Part shown: in pieces, positions 52,397 to 61,808 of the stretch
Layout of the letters: every line of letters starts with the position of its first letter
Position numbering within the stretch: position 1 is the stretch's first letter
DNA from: an uncultured Cytophagaceae bacterium
GTDB taxonomy: Bacteria; Bacteroidota; Bacteroidia; Cytophagales; Spirosomataceae
Length of the DNA stretch: 62,373 nucleotides
NCBI GenBank assembly: GCA_903898715.1
Contig: CAIUGL010000089.1
Coordinates: 1-62,373, forward strand
Direction: 5' to 3'
Notes under the pieces: model-generated
Told to the model about the DNA's origin: nothing
The model's input: the letters and a program-made list of their open reading frames with translations, nothing else
The model's database searches: none
Program-made: the position numbers and the translations under genes

Positions 52397-52424
52397 AAGG
52401 CAGCTCGAGAGGGCTGCCTTTTTT
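52397..52424 (+). terminator. Terminator ending the xylan unit
   Basis: An 8-bp stem (52397-52404 with 52413-52420) is followed by a T-run. It lies just after the esterase stop and overlaps the end of the convergent PLP-enzyme gene. Confidence 0.75.
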
Positions 52425-53649
52425 AGGCTAGTTCCTTTAATGCACGGACTAATTGATCTAAATCCTGGGTGCTTGTAAAAACATTGGGCGTAATCCTGCA
52501 ACCATGAACACCGTTTCCATCGATGGCTACGGTGTAGATCTTATACTTTTCCAAAAGGGTCTTCGCTAATTCAGCTGGGTTCAGTTGGCTTACCCCCACA
52601 TTTGCAATCGCTCCATGGCGCTTGGGATCTGCTGGGGTATTCACGTTAATGCCAGGAATATTTCGTACTTGAGACGTCCAGTATTGTTGGAGGTATCGCA
52701 AACGCGCTTCCTTTCGAGCTGGGCCTAATTGGCGATAAAAATGTACCGCGTCTTGAATCGCCAAATGGGTGTGAACAGGATTTGTCCCGAGGTGATTTAA
52801 ACGTTCGATACCTTTGGCAGCAGCCTCATTTTCCGCAAAAACAGGCCATATTTTGGATACATGTTCAGGTTTGACATATAGCATCCCCACACCAAGTGGC
52901 ACAGCTAACCATTTGTGCAAACTGGCGCCATAGTAATCACATTGTAAATCGGGCAGATTAAACTCGAAATGCGCCACAGCATGGGCGCCGTCGACCATCA
53001 CCTCTACCCCTTTCGCATGAGCCATATCGCAAATTTTACGAATGGGAAGGATTTGTCCCGTCACATTGACCATGTGGCAGACCATCAATAGTTTCGTTTT
53101 TTCGGTGATTGCATCTGCGTAAACCTGGACAATTTCCGCATCATTTTTCGGATGTATGGGGACAGATACTTTTTTTAAGATCACACCATGCCTCCGCGCA
53201 ACTTGGTCAAACATATCCTGCATAGCGCCATAATCCTGAATGGCAAAAACTGCTTCATCCCCTGCTTTCCAAGGATATCCGCCAATAATCATATCCAGGG
53301 ATTCGGTCGTATTCCGCGTTAAGATCAGGTCATCGGGAGAACAGTTTACTATATCGGCAACGAGTTTACTCATTGCCTTGCGGTCGTCAAACTGCTTGGT
53401 GCGCATGTAATATGCCCCATGGTAGTTTACATTGCGAATATGTTGGAGATGCTTTTCAAGTATTTCCTCAGGTAGGATATTGTAATATCCACTTTCCAGA
53501 TTGATGTAATCAGGTTTGACACGATAGGCTTTCCGAACTTGTGCCCAAAATTCCTCATCTTCCGCAGTGGCCGGTTGGCGCAATAGCTCAGCCAACGATG
53601 GCATGAGGCTTAAACCAAGGGATGATTTGAGGAATTGGCGTTTGTTCAT
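52423..53649 (-). CDS. Class-V aminotransferase-fold PLP enzyme with Tat-like signal
   Basis: A 408-residue PLP-dependent enzyme of the isopenicillin-N-epimerase/cysteine-desulfurase-like class V group. The N-terminus MNKRQFLKSSLGLSLM has a KR-type twin-Arg motif (K-R-Q-F-L-K), suggesting export by Tat. PLP-binding features are LILTRNTTESLDMIIGGYP (phosphate side), VMVDGAHAVAHFEFNLPD (the Asp pairing with the pyridine N) and the Schiff-base Lys in YYGASLHKWLAVPLG. The substrate is unknown: desulfurase, epimerase and lyase activities all occur in this group. An exported PLP enzyme is unusual outside Bacteroidota and related groups, where it is fairly common. Confidence 0.85.
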   Translation of the reverse strand: MNKRQFLKSSLGLSLMPSLAELLRQPATAEDEEFWAQVRKAYRVKPDYINLESGYYNILPEEILEKHLQHIRNVNYHGAYYMRTKQFDDRKAMSKLVADIVNCSPDDLILTRNTTESLDMIIGGYPWKAGDEAVFAIQDYGAMQDMFDQVARRHGVILKKVSVPIHPKNDAEIVQVYADAITEKTKLLMVCHMVNVTGQILPIRKICDMAHAKGVEVMVDGAHAVAHFEFNLPDLQCDYYGASLHKWLAVPLGVGMLYVKPEHVSKIWPVFAENEAAAKGIERLNHLGTNPVHTHLAIQDAVHFYRQLGPARKEARLRYLQQYWTSQVRNIPGINVNTPADPKRHGAIANVGVSQLNPAELAKTLLEKYKIYTVAIDGNGVHGCRITPNVFTSTQDLDQLVRALKELA

Positions 53650-53679
53650 TCGATGTTTCGAAAATATAATATCAGAAAA

Positions 53680-55803
53680 TCACTCTTTACTTACCTTAAT
53701 AACTTGGCTCTCTTGATTCGATTTTGAACTTAATAAAAACAGATAATTACCCTTTGGCAAGAAGGTCAAATCAACTAATTCATTTTGAATTACATTTGGT
53801 TTATGACCCACCTGAGACCCAACCATATTGTAAATTTTTAGATCCGCCGCAATGCCTAGGGTTGATTTAAAATTCAATTTGACAACTTGGGTAAATGGAT
53901 TTGGGATTACGATTGAGCCTGCCTCTTCTTTTGCGATAGACGTAATTAACCCTAATATAGAACCAGAAAAACCTGAAATACATCCATTTGAATCAATTGC
54001 GCGAACAGAATAATTTCCTATATCAGTGGCTTTAATTTTTTGAGTTGTTTCTCCAGGAATCAGTGTATTGTTAACATACCATTGATTTTTTGCAGCAAAT
54101 GAAGAAATCAATGTATTCCCTTCACGAGAGATCGTTGGCGTTTCAGGCGAAAGCAATTGAGTTAGACTTAGCGTATCAGAGGAAATCTCACATCCTAAAC
54201 TATCCTTCTTGATGACAAATAGTTTTCCGCCAACCTTAATTGATTTTGTCACCTCTGAACCTGAAATCAATTTTTCTCCTGCAAACCACTTAAATGAATC
54301 CCCCTTTTGACTATTTGTGATCAATGCTTTAGTTGAATCTCCGGAACAAAACCTTAATACAGGAACACTTAGCTGAGGCTTTATGGGATTGCAAAAAGTA
54401 ATGGTTGCCTCATATAAATTAAATCCATTGGAAGGGAAAACATTACACGTTGATTTATTACAATTTTGCTCGAAACCATAAAATTTCAATTTCCCATTTA
54501 CTAAAAACCCTTTAATATATGAAGGTTTTGGCCCCACGTTAAACCCATTTGTTTGACTAGCCTTATTCATCAATAAGTCTTGATCGAATTGGGTGAATTT
54601 ACCTCCAGAATTAAGCCAAATCGCATATTTTAGATTTAGATAATTTTCTTTATTCGGTCCTGGCAAGCCTTTCACACTTGTTCCATTACCCGCATGTAGA
54701 ACGATATCAACCCACCCATTCCCATCCACATCACCTACCTCAAACTCCCGGAATTGAACCAGATCAGCCTGACCAACAATTGATTGTCCTGGACTTAAAT
54801 TACCGTCTTTATCATTCCACCAAATCTGTACAATTCCAGCTGGCTTTCCATTTTCCAGTTGGCCTTCTGTCGCAACTGCCAAATCAAGAAAACCATCTTT
54901 ATTAAAGTCTTGTGCAATAATAGATGTAGCCCCTTGGTATTTATTCGAAAAAACACCCAATTCTTTTGCTGTCTTTACAAATTGATATTTATTGATTTTT
55001 GGATTGTACGCAAAAATGGCTAAACTGTATCGCTCACTATCAGCATTAAATCCATAATCCGCCTTGATTAGTTCTGGCCGCGAATCTCCCATAAGATCTG
55101 CCATAATAATCGCACCAGCACCATGTAGTCCTGGCCAAGCTCTATCATCTGCAATTATATCTTGATTTTCAGTAAAACTACCATCCTTGTTTTGGGTGTA
55201 GGGGATAAAGTTTTCAACTCCCCAATAAAAATTCTTATTTCCATTTCTCATGGATAAAGTTCCCATATGCATCCCAACGACATCAACTAGACCGTCATTA
55301 TTCATATCGCCAGTGGCCACCGAATGAAAAAATGCTTTGTCAGTGGAGATCTTTTTCTTCACAATTTTGCCTTGCTTTGTTTGTACAAAAACTATTTCTC
55401 CTAATGGCCATGGTTGGATACTTTCGGTTCCAGTATTCGAGTAAGCAAATGTCCCCATCTTATCCATAAATGAATAGTTTCGGGCGCCATCCATGAGCAC
55501 ATCTGAATTAAATCCTTCAAATACCCAATTACCTTGTTTATTTATGAAATGCATACTAGGACTTGGCTTATCATTCCCTGGAATCGTAACCATATGTTCA
55601 CTTCCATCCACAGTATAAATAACTGATTGAGTGGAAGTGTTTCCCATTTGCAATTGAGTTGAATCCAACAGACCGACTGGAACTTGAGATGACAGATTAA
55701 AATTAAATGTCTTCAATGAGACAACTGCTTTTGTACCTTGTCCGACGAGAAGATTTGGCAAAAACATGACAATCAAAAAAAAACATTTTCTCTTTATAAA
55801 CAT
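53680..55803 (-). CDS. FG-GAP/VCBS-repeat surface protein with T9SS sorting domain
   Basis: A 707-residue secreted protein with a signal peptide (FFLIVMFLPNLLVG). Residues 130-400 contain repeated Asp/Gly-rich calcium-binding motifs of FG-GAP/VCBS blades: DMNNDGLVDVVGMHMG, DLMGDSRPELIKADYG, DFNKDGFLDLAVATEG and DVDGNGWVDIVLHAGNG, forming a beta-propeller. Ig-like domains follow (FKWFAGEKLISGSEV, NQWYVNNTLIPGE, the pattern of PKD/Ig-like spacers), then a T9SS C-terminal signal (VIPNPFTQVVKLNF through LPKGNYLFLLSSKS to VIKVSKE). Probably exported through T9SS and anchored at the surface; its binding target is unknown. It lies next to a larger relative. Confidence 0.88.
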   Translation of the reverse strand: MFIKRKCFFLIVMFLPNLLVGQGTKAVVSLKTFNFNLSSQVPVGLLDSTQLQMGNTSTQSVIYTVDGSEHMVTIPGNDKPSPSMHFINKQGNWVFEGFNSDVLMDGARNYSFMDKMGTFAYSNTGTESIQPWPLGEIVFVQTKQGKIVKKKISTDKAFFHSVATGDMNNDGLVDVVGMHMGTLSMRNGNKNFYWGVENFIPYTQNKDGSFTENQDIIADDRAWPGLHGAGAIIMADLMGDSRPELIKADYGFNADSERYSLAIFAYNPKINKYQFVKTAKELGVFSNKYQGATSIIAQDFNKDGFLDLAVATEGQLENGKPAGIVQIWWNDKDGNLSPGQSIVGQADLVQFREFEVGDVDGNGWVDIVLHAGNGTSVKGLPGPNKENYLNLKYAIWLNSGGKFTQFDQDLLMNKASQTNGFNVGPKPSYIKGFLVNGKLKFYGFEQNCNKSTCNVFPSNGFNLYEATITFCNPIKPQLSVPVLRFCSGDSTKALITNSQKGDSFKWFAGEKLISGSEVTKSIKVGGKLFVIKKDSLGCEISSDTLSLTQLLSPETPTISREGNTLISSFAAKNQWYVNNTLIPGETTQKIKATDIGNYSVRAIDSNGCISGFSGSILGLITSIAKEEAGSIVIPNPFTQVVKLNFKSTLGIAADLKIYNMVGSQVGHKPNVIQNELVDLTFLPKGNYLFLLSSKSNQESQVIKVSKE

Positions 55804-56005
55804 TTAAACACGAGTTTGAATAAATTAATTAATGAAATTTGCCTACGACTATGTTTGATTAGCAGGAAAATGAAATTATCACCAAAAGTACTTGTTGATA
55901 AAAATTCAACAAATGATAAAATACTTCATCTCTATACCTTAGTAGTTCTAACAATTTACCGCTAAATAAAAAAGCACACTAAAAAATTTATTAAACGGTA
56001 AAGAA

Positions 56006-59000
56006 CTATGGATTAACTTTAACAAGTTTCACACTTTTTGAAACACCCGAAACTTTTTCATCTATGCGCATAAAATAAGTACCAGGAGCCAAATTACCCA
56101 AATCAACCCATTCTCCATCGTTCACTTGCCCTTTCGACCATACCTCTTGACCCATAACATTGATCACTGAAGCTTGCACCGAAGGTCCCCAATCCTTAGG
56201 AAATGATACTTGAACTTGGTGAACAAATGGATTAGGGGCCACTGAAAACGGGGTATTATCCTCCGTAATAGCTAATACAATCTCACAACCATTGGCATCC
56301 ACCTTCGCACCAGCCACGGTATTAGGGCATTTATCCAACACATTTTTTACCCCATCATTATCATCGTCCGGCCGCTTATCGAGCGCCTTATCTTTAATAA
56401 TTAACATATAGTTCTCGCTCCCTTTAACGGCAGGATCCAAATCCAATTTAATGGAGGGCTGAATAACTTCTATGATTCCATCACCATCTAGATCCACATA
56501 ATCATAGGCATAACGCCCGAGGTTATTGGCTAAAGGACCATAGTTTTTCTCCGCCATGGTAAACAAGGAAATGTAGTTCGGTTTGGTTTTATATTCAAAT
56601 TTCTTCGTGCTCGCATTAAATGCGAAATACTGAAAATCAGCTGTTCCATTCCACAAATATTTAGGTTCCAAGGTGTTCACATAAGGAACCAAATCCAGAT
56701 TCCCATCAGCATCTAAATCGATGAAATACATCCCACTTTCATTGGTAAACCACTTGCCTAAATTCCGCTGATCAGGAATGAACTTGGACGTCGTATTGGT
56801 TAAAACACCTTTGGTATTCGTATAAATAATTACCTGATTGTGCGGTTCAATAAGCGCTAATTTCGCAGGCTGAAAATCTAAATTTCCTAAACCTGAGTAC
56901 TGATTTGTCAAGTAACAGATGAATTCCGGATTCCCATCCCCATCCAAATCCTGTTTCTTGAAAGCACGCAAACTTTGATTCCCTGGGTTAATTGGATTAT
57001 CCGCTGCATAGACCAATTCGAGCAATTTCGGGTTGTTAAAATCAAATCTGCCCTGACCTAAATTTGTAAATTGAAACATGTAATTCGGCTTCGTGTCGAG
57101 CTTTTTACCTAGGCCAACAATATCTAAGAGACCATCTTGATTAAAATCATCCACAATCAATCGGCCCTCAGAAAGGAAATAGTTGGTCGGGTATTTTTTC
57201 AACGTAAAGTTCCCTTTATCATCGTTCAACATAATTGAAAAAGTATAGCCATTTGACGACTGGGCCATATTAACTAAATCTACATCACCATCTTGGTCTA
57301 AATCACCTGAACCAATTGAGTGAATCGATTCGTAAATATTACTTGGATCCTTCGCGCGTTCGGCAGAAATATCGATTTTGTTGACCTCATCAATCAAATA
57401 GCTTTGATCTTTGAATGAATAATATCGGTTCAACTTAAATTCAGATTTACTGAAATCAATTCCAACCCGATGGTTGTTATTTTTATCCATCCAAAATAGC
57501 AATTTTGGCATATTTTCCTTCCCTCCCATCTCCCAATGATAATGTTCTCCCCCTTGAAAAATTTCCATTTTACCATCTTGATTTACATCAATTAATTCAT
57601 AATTCTGAATGCCATAAAAAATGGAATAATCAAGGTAATTGGGATTTCGATAGACTTCAAAACTCAAATTCCCTTTGTTTTTAAAATAAATAGGAGCGGA
57701 AGTATGCCCCATTTCTATGGGAGTATCTATTCCTTGAATAAACGTACTTGAGTGAATTATGTCCATTTTTCCATCCTGATTATAATCAATAGGAATGGTT
57801 CCTCGATCAAAAGGTGGATGAAAATCCGCTAATCCGTTCACCATCCGACCGGTCTCATTTTCGAATGCAAATGGATTTTTGATGGCATAAATATCAACCG
57901 TCTCTGTACTTTTTAGCTTGATTGGATTTACGAGATAGGAGTTTATCACATCACAAACATCTCCTATTCCGTCTTTGTCGGCATCCACCTGATCCGGATT
58001 ATAAGACTTGGGACAATTATCTAGCTCATCTGCTATCCCATCCTTATCCACATCTGAAATAACAATTTTCTTAACGATTGTCAAACTATCCCCATGCGTA
58101 CGAACGAACTCCACACGGCCGTCATTATCTAAATCAACGAGATCAAAACTATTTTTCTGGAACATGCCTTGATAGATTCCATTAGTAAAGAATGAGTTGA
58201 AGCCATTTAGATTTTTGAATTTAAACTTACTTTGGGATGGGTCCCATTCAAAATAGTTGATGTCATCTTTGGCATTCCAACTTACCGACGTATGCTGCGT
58301 GGTATATGGATACAAATCAAGAAAACCATCTTGGTTGATATCCTCAAATTGCATCCCACTGTGGTTAAAATAAATTTTATCAAAGCCACCTAAATCACCA
58401 ATATAATGCGAGCTGACATTGCTAAGTGCATTTCCCCGATGTGTATATACATAAATCCGATTAAATGGTTCATAAGTTGCGCGCTTAATGGGGTCATTGA
58501 TGATATCATTCCCAATGGTGGCATACATGTTCGTACTGTAAATGATAATTTCCTGATTACCATCATTATTCAAGTCGGCGATTTTAAACGACCTCAAACA
58601 TTGACTTAAATTGTTGGGCGATGTGATAGTCTCGATGACAATCGGATTAGAAAAATCAAAAACACCCTTTCCTTTATTTGGGTAAAATACGACATCACTC
58701 TTCTTGCCAGTTTCTGTTCGATCCCCGATGGCTATAATATCTAAATTTCCATCACGATTAACATCAAAGCTGATCATTCGACCTTCATTTAAAAAATAAA
58801 GGGAAGGCTGGCGGGTCAACTTGAAATTACCTTTTCCATCATTTTGAAGATAATTCATCACGTTGCCCTGACAGTGGGTCGTAGCCATGGTCACATAATC
58901 CACATCGCCATCGTTGTCATAATCACCGGACCCGATAGACTGTATGGAATTAAACTGCCCTTCACAATCGGTATTAACCGAGGAAATATCAATTTTCCCC

Positions 59001-59608
59001 ACCTGATCTTTCATCAAGCCATTTTCATCAAAGGAATAATATCGGTTTAGTTTGAATTGATATTTACTATAATCACGGGATTCGACATGATTTGCATTCG
59101 TTGCCAGCCATTGAATGGACTTCTGCTCCATGCCGGGAATAATATTTTCCAAATGATAATGCTCACCCCCCATCAGAATATCCTGCTTCTTATCACCATT
59201 TACGTCTTCTAAAATATAGTTTTGGAGCGCGTGAAAAATGGAATAATCTTTAAAATTAGGGTTGACGTAACTCTTAAATTTAAAATTTCCTTGATTGATG
59301 TAATACAAGGGTAATGACATGTGGCCCATGCCTATCTCCTCCCCGTTTGCAATCGGCCCATAACTAGCGACTAAATCTTGTAACCCATCTTGGTTAATAT
59401 CCAGCGCTACTAAAGCGCGATCAAACGGTACAGGTAATGCATTTTTTGAAAAACCAAATTCTTTGTAGGGAACGGGTAGTCGGTAGACTTCATATCCATT
59501 TTTCGTTAGAATCTTTTTGGCACTCAAATCCAAAACCTTTGGCATGGTGTTTTGGCCAAATAAACTGACAGACGAGAGAAATAGTAAACAGCTAAAAAGG
59601 AAGCGCAT
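56006..59608 (-). CDS. Large tandem-duplicated FG-GAP surface protein with T9SS sorting domain
   Basis: A 1200-residue secreted protein (signal MRFLFSCLLFLSSVSLFG). It consists of two similar halves of about 500 residues, each an FG-GAP propeller. Half 1 has MGHMSLPLYYINQGN, FKDYSIFHALQNYILED and MGGEHYHLENI; half 2 has MGHTSAPIYFKNKGN, YLDYSIFYGIQNYELID and QGGEHYHWEMGG. Each half ends in a thrombospondin type-3-like calcium repeat (DVDKDGIADELDNCPKS; DDDNDGVKNVLDKCPNT), the first serving as linker, and the C-terminus is a T9SS signal (VAPNPFVHQVQVSF to GTYFMRIDEKVSG). A surface adhesin or polymer-binding role is plausible but unproven. Confidence 0.88.
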   Translation of the reverse strand: MRFLFSCLLFLSSVSLFGQNTMPKVLDLSAKKILTKNGYEVYRLPVPYKEFGFSKNALPVPFDRALVALDINQDGLQDLVASYGPIANGEEIGMGHMSLPLYYINQGNFKFKSYVNPNFKDYSIFHALQNYILEDVNGDKKQDILMGGEHYHLENIIPGMEQKSIQWLATNANHVESRDYSKYQFKLNRYYSFDENGLMKDQVGKIDISSVNTDCEGQFNSIQSIGSGDYDNDGDVDYVTMATTHCQGNVMNYLQNDGKGNFKLTRQPSLYFLNEGRMISFDVNRDGNLDIIAIGDRTETGKKSDVVFYPNKGKGVFDFSNPIVIETITSPNNLSQCLRSFKIADLNNDGNQEIIIYSTNMYATIGNDIINDPIKRATYEPFNRIYVYTHRGNALSNVSSHYIGDLGGFDKIYFNHSGMQFEDINQDGFLDLYPYTTQHTSVSWNAKDDINYFEWDPSQSKFKFKNLNGFNSFFTNGIYQGMFQKNSFDLVDLDNDGRVEFVRTHGDSLTIVKKIVISDVDKDGIADELDNCPKSYNPDQVDADKDGIGDVCDVINSYLVNPIKLKSTETVDIYAIKNPFAFENETGRMVNGLADFHPPFDRGTIPIDYNQDGKMDIIHSSTFIQGIDTPIEMGHTSAPIYFKNKGNLSFEVYRNPNYLDYSIFYGIQNYELIDVNQDGKMEIFQGGEHYHWEMGGKENMPKLLFWMDKNNNHRVGIDFSKSEFKLNRYYSFKDQSYLIDEVNKIDISAERAKDPSNIYESIHSIGSGDLDQDGDVDLVNMAQSSNGYTFSIMLNDDKGNFTLKKYPTNYFLSEGRLIVDDFNQDGLLDIVGLGKKLDTKPNYMFQFTNLGQGRFDFNNPKLLELVYAADNPINPGNQSLRAFKKQDLDGDGNPEFICYLTNQYSGLGNLDFQPAKLALIEPHNQVIIYTNTKGVLTNTTSKFIPDQRNLGKWFTNESGMYFIDLDADGNLDLVPYVNTLEPKYLWNGTADFQYFAFNASTKKFEYKTKPNYISLFTMAEKNYGPLANNLGRYAYDYVDLDGDGIIEVIQPSIKLDLDPAVKGSENYMLIIKDKALDKRPDDDNDGVKNVLDKCPNTVAGAKVDANGCEIVLAITEDNTPFSVAPNPFVHQVQVSFPKDWGPSVQASVINVMGQEVWSKGQVNDGEWVDLGNLAPGTYFMRIDEKVSGVSKSVKLVKVNP

Positions 59609-59726
59609 AGATCAGATTATAATTATTCAAACTAAATATACGACAACCCATATACGAGCTCCAAAAAAAATATGTTATTCGCGTTCGCAAACATATATTT
59701 TATGGCAATAATCAGTTGGCATTCCC

Positions 59727-59755
59727 CAAGAACGTGATGCTAATCACGATTCTTG
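59727..59755. promoter_or_regulatory. Palindromic operator-like site upstream of the HMA gene
   Basis: CAAGAACGTGAT (59727-59738) and ATCACG-A-TTCTTG (59743-59755) form an inverted repeat with a 4-base centre. The core, CGTGAT-N4-ATCACG, is perfect and resembles Crp/Fnr-superfamily sites. It lies 39 bases before the chosen ATG of the metal-binding protein gene. Confidence 0.55.
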
Positions 59756-59793
59756 CCCCTTTATCCCGCTACCTTGCAGAAAAAACAAGCAAC

Positions 59794-60057
59794 ATGAAAA
59801 AGCTCGAATTATTCGTTGAAAACATTAAGTGTGGTGGATGCATGACGAGCATCAAAAAAGGAATTCTCGAATTAGCGGGAGTCACGCACGTGGAAATTGC
59901 GTTAGAAGAAGAAAAAATCACCATTGAAGGAGACCGCCTAAATCGGACCGCAATAGCTAAAAAATTAGATGGTATGGGTTACCCGGAAAAAGGCAATAAT
60001 ACACTTTTTAAAGAAGCCAAATCGTACGTGAGTTGTGCGATAGGTAAAATGAGTTGA
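59794..60057 (+). CDS. Heavy-metal-associated (HMA) domain protein
   Basis: An 87-residue cytosolic metal-binding protein. ATG 59794 is chosen because it opens the HMA fold directly (MKKLELFVENIKCGGCMTSI); the longer frame would need a TTG and would translate through the upstream palindrome. The metal site is C-G-G-C in IKCGGCMTS, followed by the beta-alpha-beta elements GILELAGVTHVEIALEEEKI and NRTAIAKKLDGMGYPEKG. Such proteins are copper chaperones or the detached N-domains of P-type ATPases. No ATPase is in the window. A third Cys (KSYVSCAIGKMS) is near the C-terminus. A terminator follows the gene. Confidence 0.9.
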   Translation: MKKLELFVENIKCGGCMTSIKKGILELAGVTHVEIALEEEKITIEGDRLNRTAIAKKLDGMGYPEKGNNTLFKEAKSYVSCAIGKMS

Positions 60058-60070
60058 ATACTTAAATCAA

Positions 60071-60104
60071 AAAGCAGGCCATCTATTGATAGCCTGCTTT
60101 CTTT
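60071..60104. terminator. Terminator of the HMA gene, overlapping a small minus-strand gene
   Basis: A 9-bp stem (60071-60079 with 60092-60100) has an A-run on the left and T-rich sequence on the right. It overlaps the last codons and stop of the Lys-rich small protein gene on the minus strand. Confidence 0.7.
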
Positions 60105-60190
60105 TTCTCTCTCTTTTCTTCTTTTTTCTCCTTTGGAGTCTTCGCGGGTTCCTTCTTCTCCGCCTTCTTGGAATTCATGCCTTTGGCCAT
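60083..60190 (-). CDS. 35-residue lysine-rich small protein
   Basis: A minus-strand frame from ATG 60190 to a TAG at 60083 encodes a 35-residue, very basic, Lys/Glu-alternating peptide (MAKGMNSKKAEKKEP, then AKTPKEKKEEKREKKK, then AGYQ). From memory, several Bacteroidota genomes carry similar tiny proteins starting M-x-K-G-x-(N/D)-x-K-K and full of KEK repeats. No signal or membrane segment is present. The skewed composition suggests nucleic-acid or ribosome association, which is inference. The pattern could also arise from the A/G-rich minus strand, so reality is not certain. It converges on the HMA gene, whose terminator it overlaps. Confidence 0.6.
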   Translation of the reverse strand: MAKGMNSKKAEKKEPAKTPKEKKEEKREKKKAGYQ

Positions 60191-60299
60191 GGTGCTGGGG
60201 TTTAGGCCAACAAGTACGGAAAATATTCTGAGAATCCCCCTAAAACCGGTTGGCCTTACCTAGAATTTCTTGTATACTTACAGCAGAAATCTCTTATCT

Positions 60300-61808
60300 A
60301 TGAAATATATTTTTACCTGCCTCGTCCTTGCATTAACCTATACAAGCATCGCTCAAAGTCCCATCGTTCAGATCAAATCTGGACGCATAGCCGGCATCTC
60401 CAATCCCGAAACTAAAATCAATAAATTTCTAGGGATTCCCTTTGCCAAAGCACCTATCGGCGACTTACGCTGGAAAGCACCCCAAGCTCCCGAAGCCTGG
60501 ACCGGCATCCGCGACACCAAATCATTTAGCGCAAGCCCATTCCAAAATAAACCAGCTCCTTTCATGTATTGGTCTTCCGAATTTCTCATTCCCGAAACAC
60601 CCATCAGCGAAGATTGTCTCTACCTAAATGTTTGGGCTCCCCAAAATACCAAACAAAAGAAAGCCGTGCTCGTCTATTTTTATGGTGGCGGATTTAGATC
60701 CGGAGGTACCGCTTGCCCCATCTACGACGGCGAAGCCACAGCGCAAAAAGACGTCATTTTCGTCAGTATCAATTACCGTGTGGGCGTGTTCGGCTTCCTC
60801 GCTCATCCCGAACTCAGCGCCGAAGCTCCCTATAAATCCTCCGGAAATTACGCCCTACTCGACATGATTGCCGGCCTTCAATGGATCCAAGCAAACATCG
60901 AAGCATTCGGAGGAGATCCCCAAAAGGTCACCATAGCCGGACAATCCGCCGGGGCCTTTGCCGTCAATTTCCTTTGCGCATCTCCCTTAGCAAAAGGACT
61001 TTTTAAAGGTGCCATTGCTGAAAGTGGAGGAAGTATTTTGCCAAGTCCGATTCGACCGGCGATTACGCGCCAACAAGCCGAAGAATTAGGCACTAAATTC
61101 GCAGCTAACCTGCATGTAACTTCAATAGCCGAACTACGCAAACTTCCAGCTGAAACGATACAAAAAGCCACAGGAGGTCTCAGTGCACCTTATACAGATG
61201 GGTATGTCATGCCAATTTCTATCCGCGATACCTACCTTCAAGGAAAACAAAATGACGTAGCCCTCCTCATGGGATGGAATCAAGAAGATAAATTAATGGG
61301 AAAACCAGCGGCTTTAGATGTCTATAAAGGCCAACTCTCCTCGCGGTATAAATCAAAAGCAGATGAAGTCGAAGCAGCCTATCCAGTAACCAAGCAAGGA
61401 GATCTTAACCGAGATGAAAGTTTTGGTGTACAAGTTCATTCATGGGCCAAACTGCAAAATAAATCAGGAAAGGCTCCTGTCTTCATGTATAACTTCAACC
61501 GAGCAGTACCCGGTTACGATGCCTCCACTACATTTGGTGCATTTCACACGGGCGAGGTGCCATACGCGTATGGAAATCTAGCTAAAGTCAACCGTCCTTG
61601 GGAAGAAGCCGACCGAAAATTAAGTAATCAAATGCTTTCCTATTTCACCAATTTTACAAAAACCAACAACCCCAATGGGGCAAGTTTACCGAATTGGCCA
61701 CGATTTGAGAATGAAGGCCAACAAACGCAATTGCTTGATATTCAGGTAGAATCGAAGGAATTACCAGCTAGAAAATCACTCGAACTTCTCGAAAGTCTAC
61801 TTAATTAA
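60300..61808 (+). CDS. Type-B carboxylesterase/lipase, exported
   Basis: A 502-residue exported ester hydrolase. ATG 60300 opens the signal peptide MKYIFTCLVLALTYTSIA; the in-frame start 10 codons earlier adds only a short tail. Landmarks of the cholinesterase-like family: GRIAGISNPETKINKFLGIP, ISEDCLYLNVWAPQN, the oxyanion loop VYFYGGGFRSGG, the nucleophile elbow VTIAGQSAGAFAVN (G-Q-S-A-G) and the catalytic His in TFGAFHTGEVPYAYG. The acidic member of the triad is less clear (GWNQEDKLMG is a candidate). It converges with the incomplete Fn3 lipoprotein gene; the ends overlap by 8 bases. Substrate unknown. Confidence 0.9.
   Translation: MKYIFTCLVLALTYTSIAQSPIVQIKSGRIAGISNPETKINKFLGIPFAKAPIGDLRWKAPQAPEAWTGIRDTKSFSASPFQNKPAPFMYWSSEFLIPETPISEDCLYLNVWAPQNTKQKKAVLVYFYGGGFRSGGTACPIYDGEATAQKDVIFVSINYRVGVFGFLAHPELSAEAPYKSSGNYALLDMIAGLQWIQANIEAFGGDPQKVTIAGQSAGAFAVNFLCASPLAKGLFKGAIAESGGSILPSPIRPAITRQQAEELGTKFAANLHVTSIAELRKLPAETIQKATGGLSAPYTDGYVMPISIRDTYLQGKQNDVALLMGWNQEDKLMGKPAALDVYKGQLSSRYKSKADEVEAAYPVTKQGDLNRDESFGVQVHSWAKLQNKSGKAPVFMYNFNRAVPGYDASTTFGAFHTGEVPYAYGNLAKVNRPWEEADRKLSNQMLSYFTNFTKTNNPNGASLPNWPRFENEGQQTQLLDIQVESKELPARKSLELLESLLN

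Noticed and set aside
59670-59696. Inverted repeat ATATGTT/AACATAT between the FG-GAP and HMA genes
   Set aside because: Only 7 bp per arm in A/T-rich DNA with a 13-base loop; noted but far weaker than the palindrome at 59727-59755.
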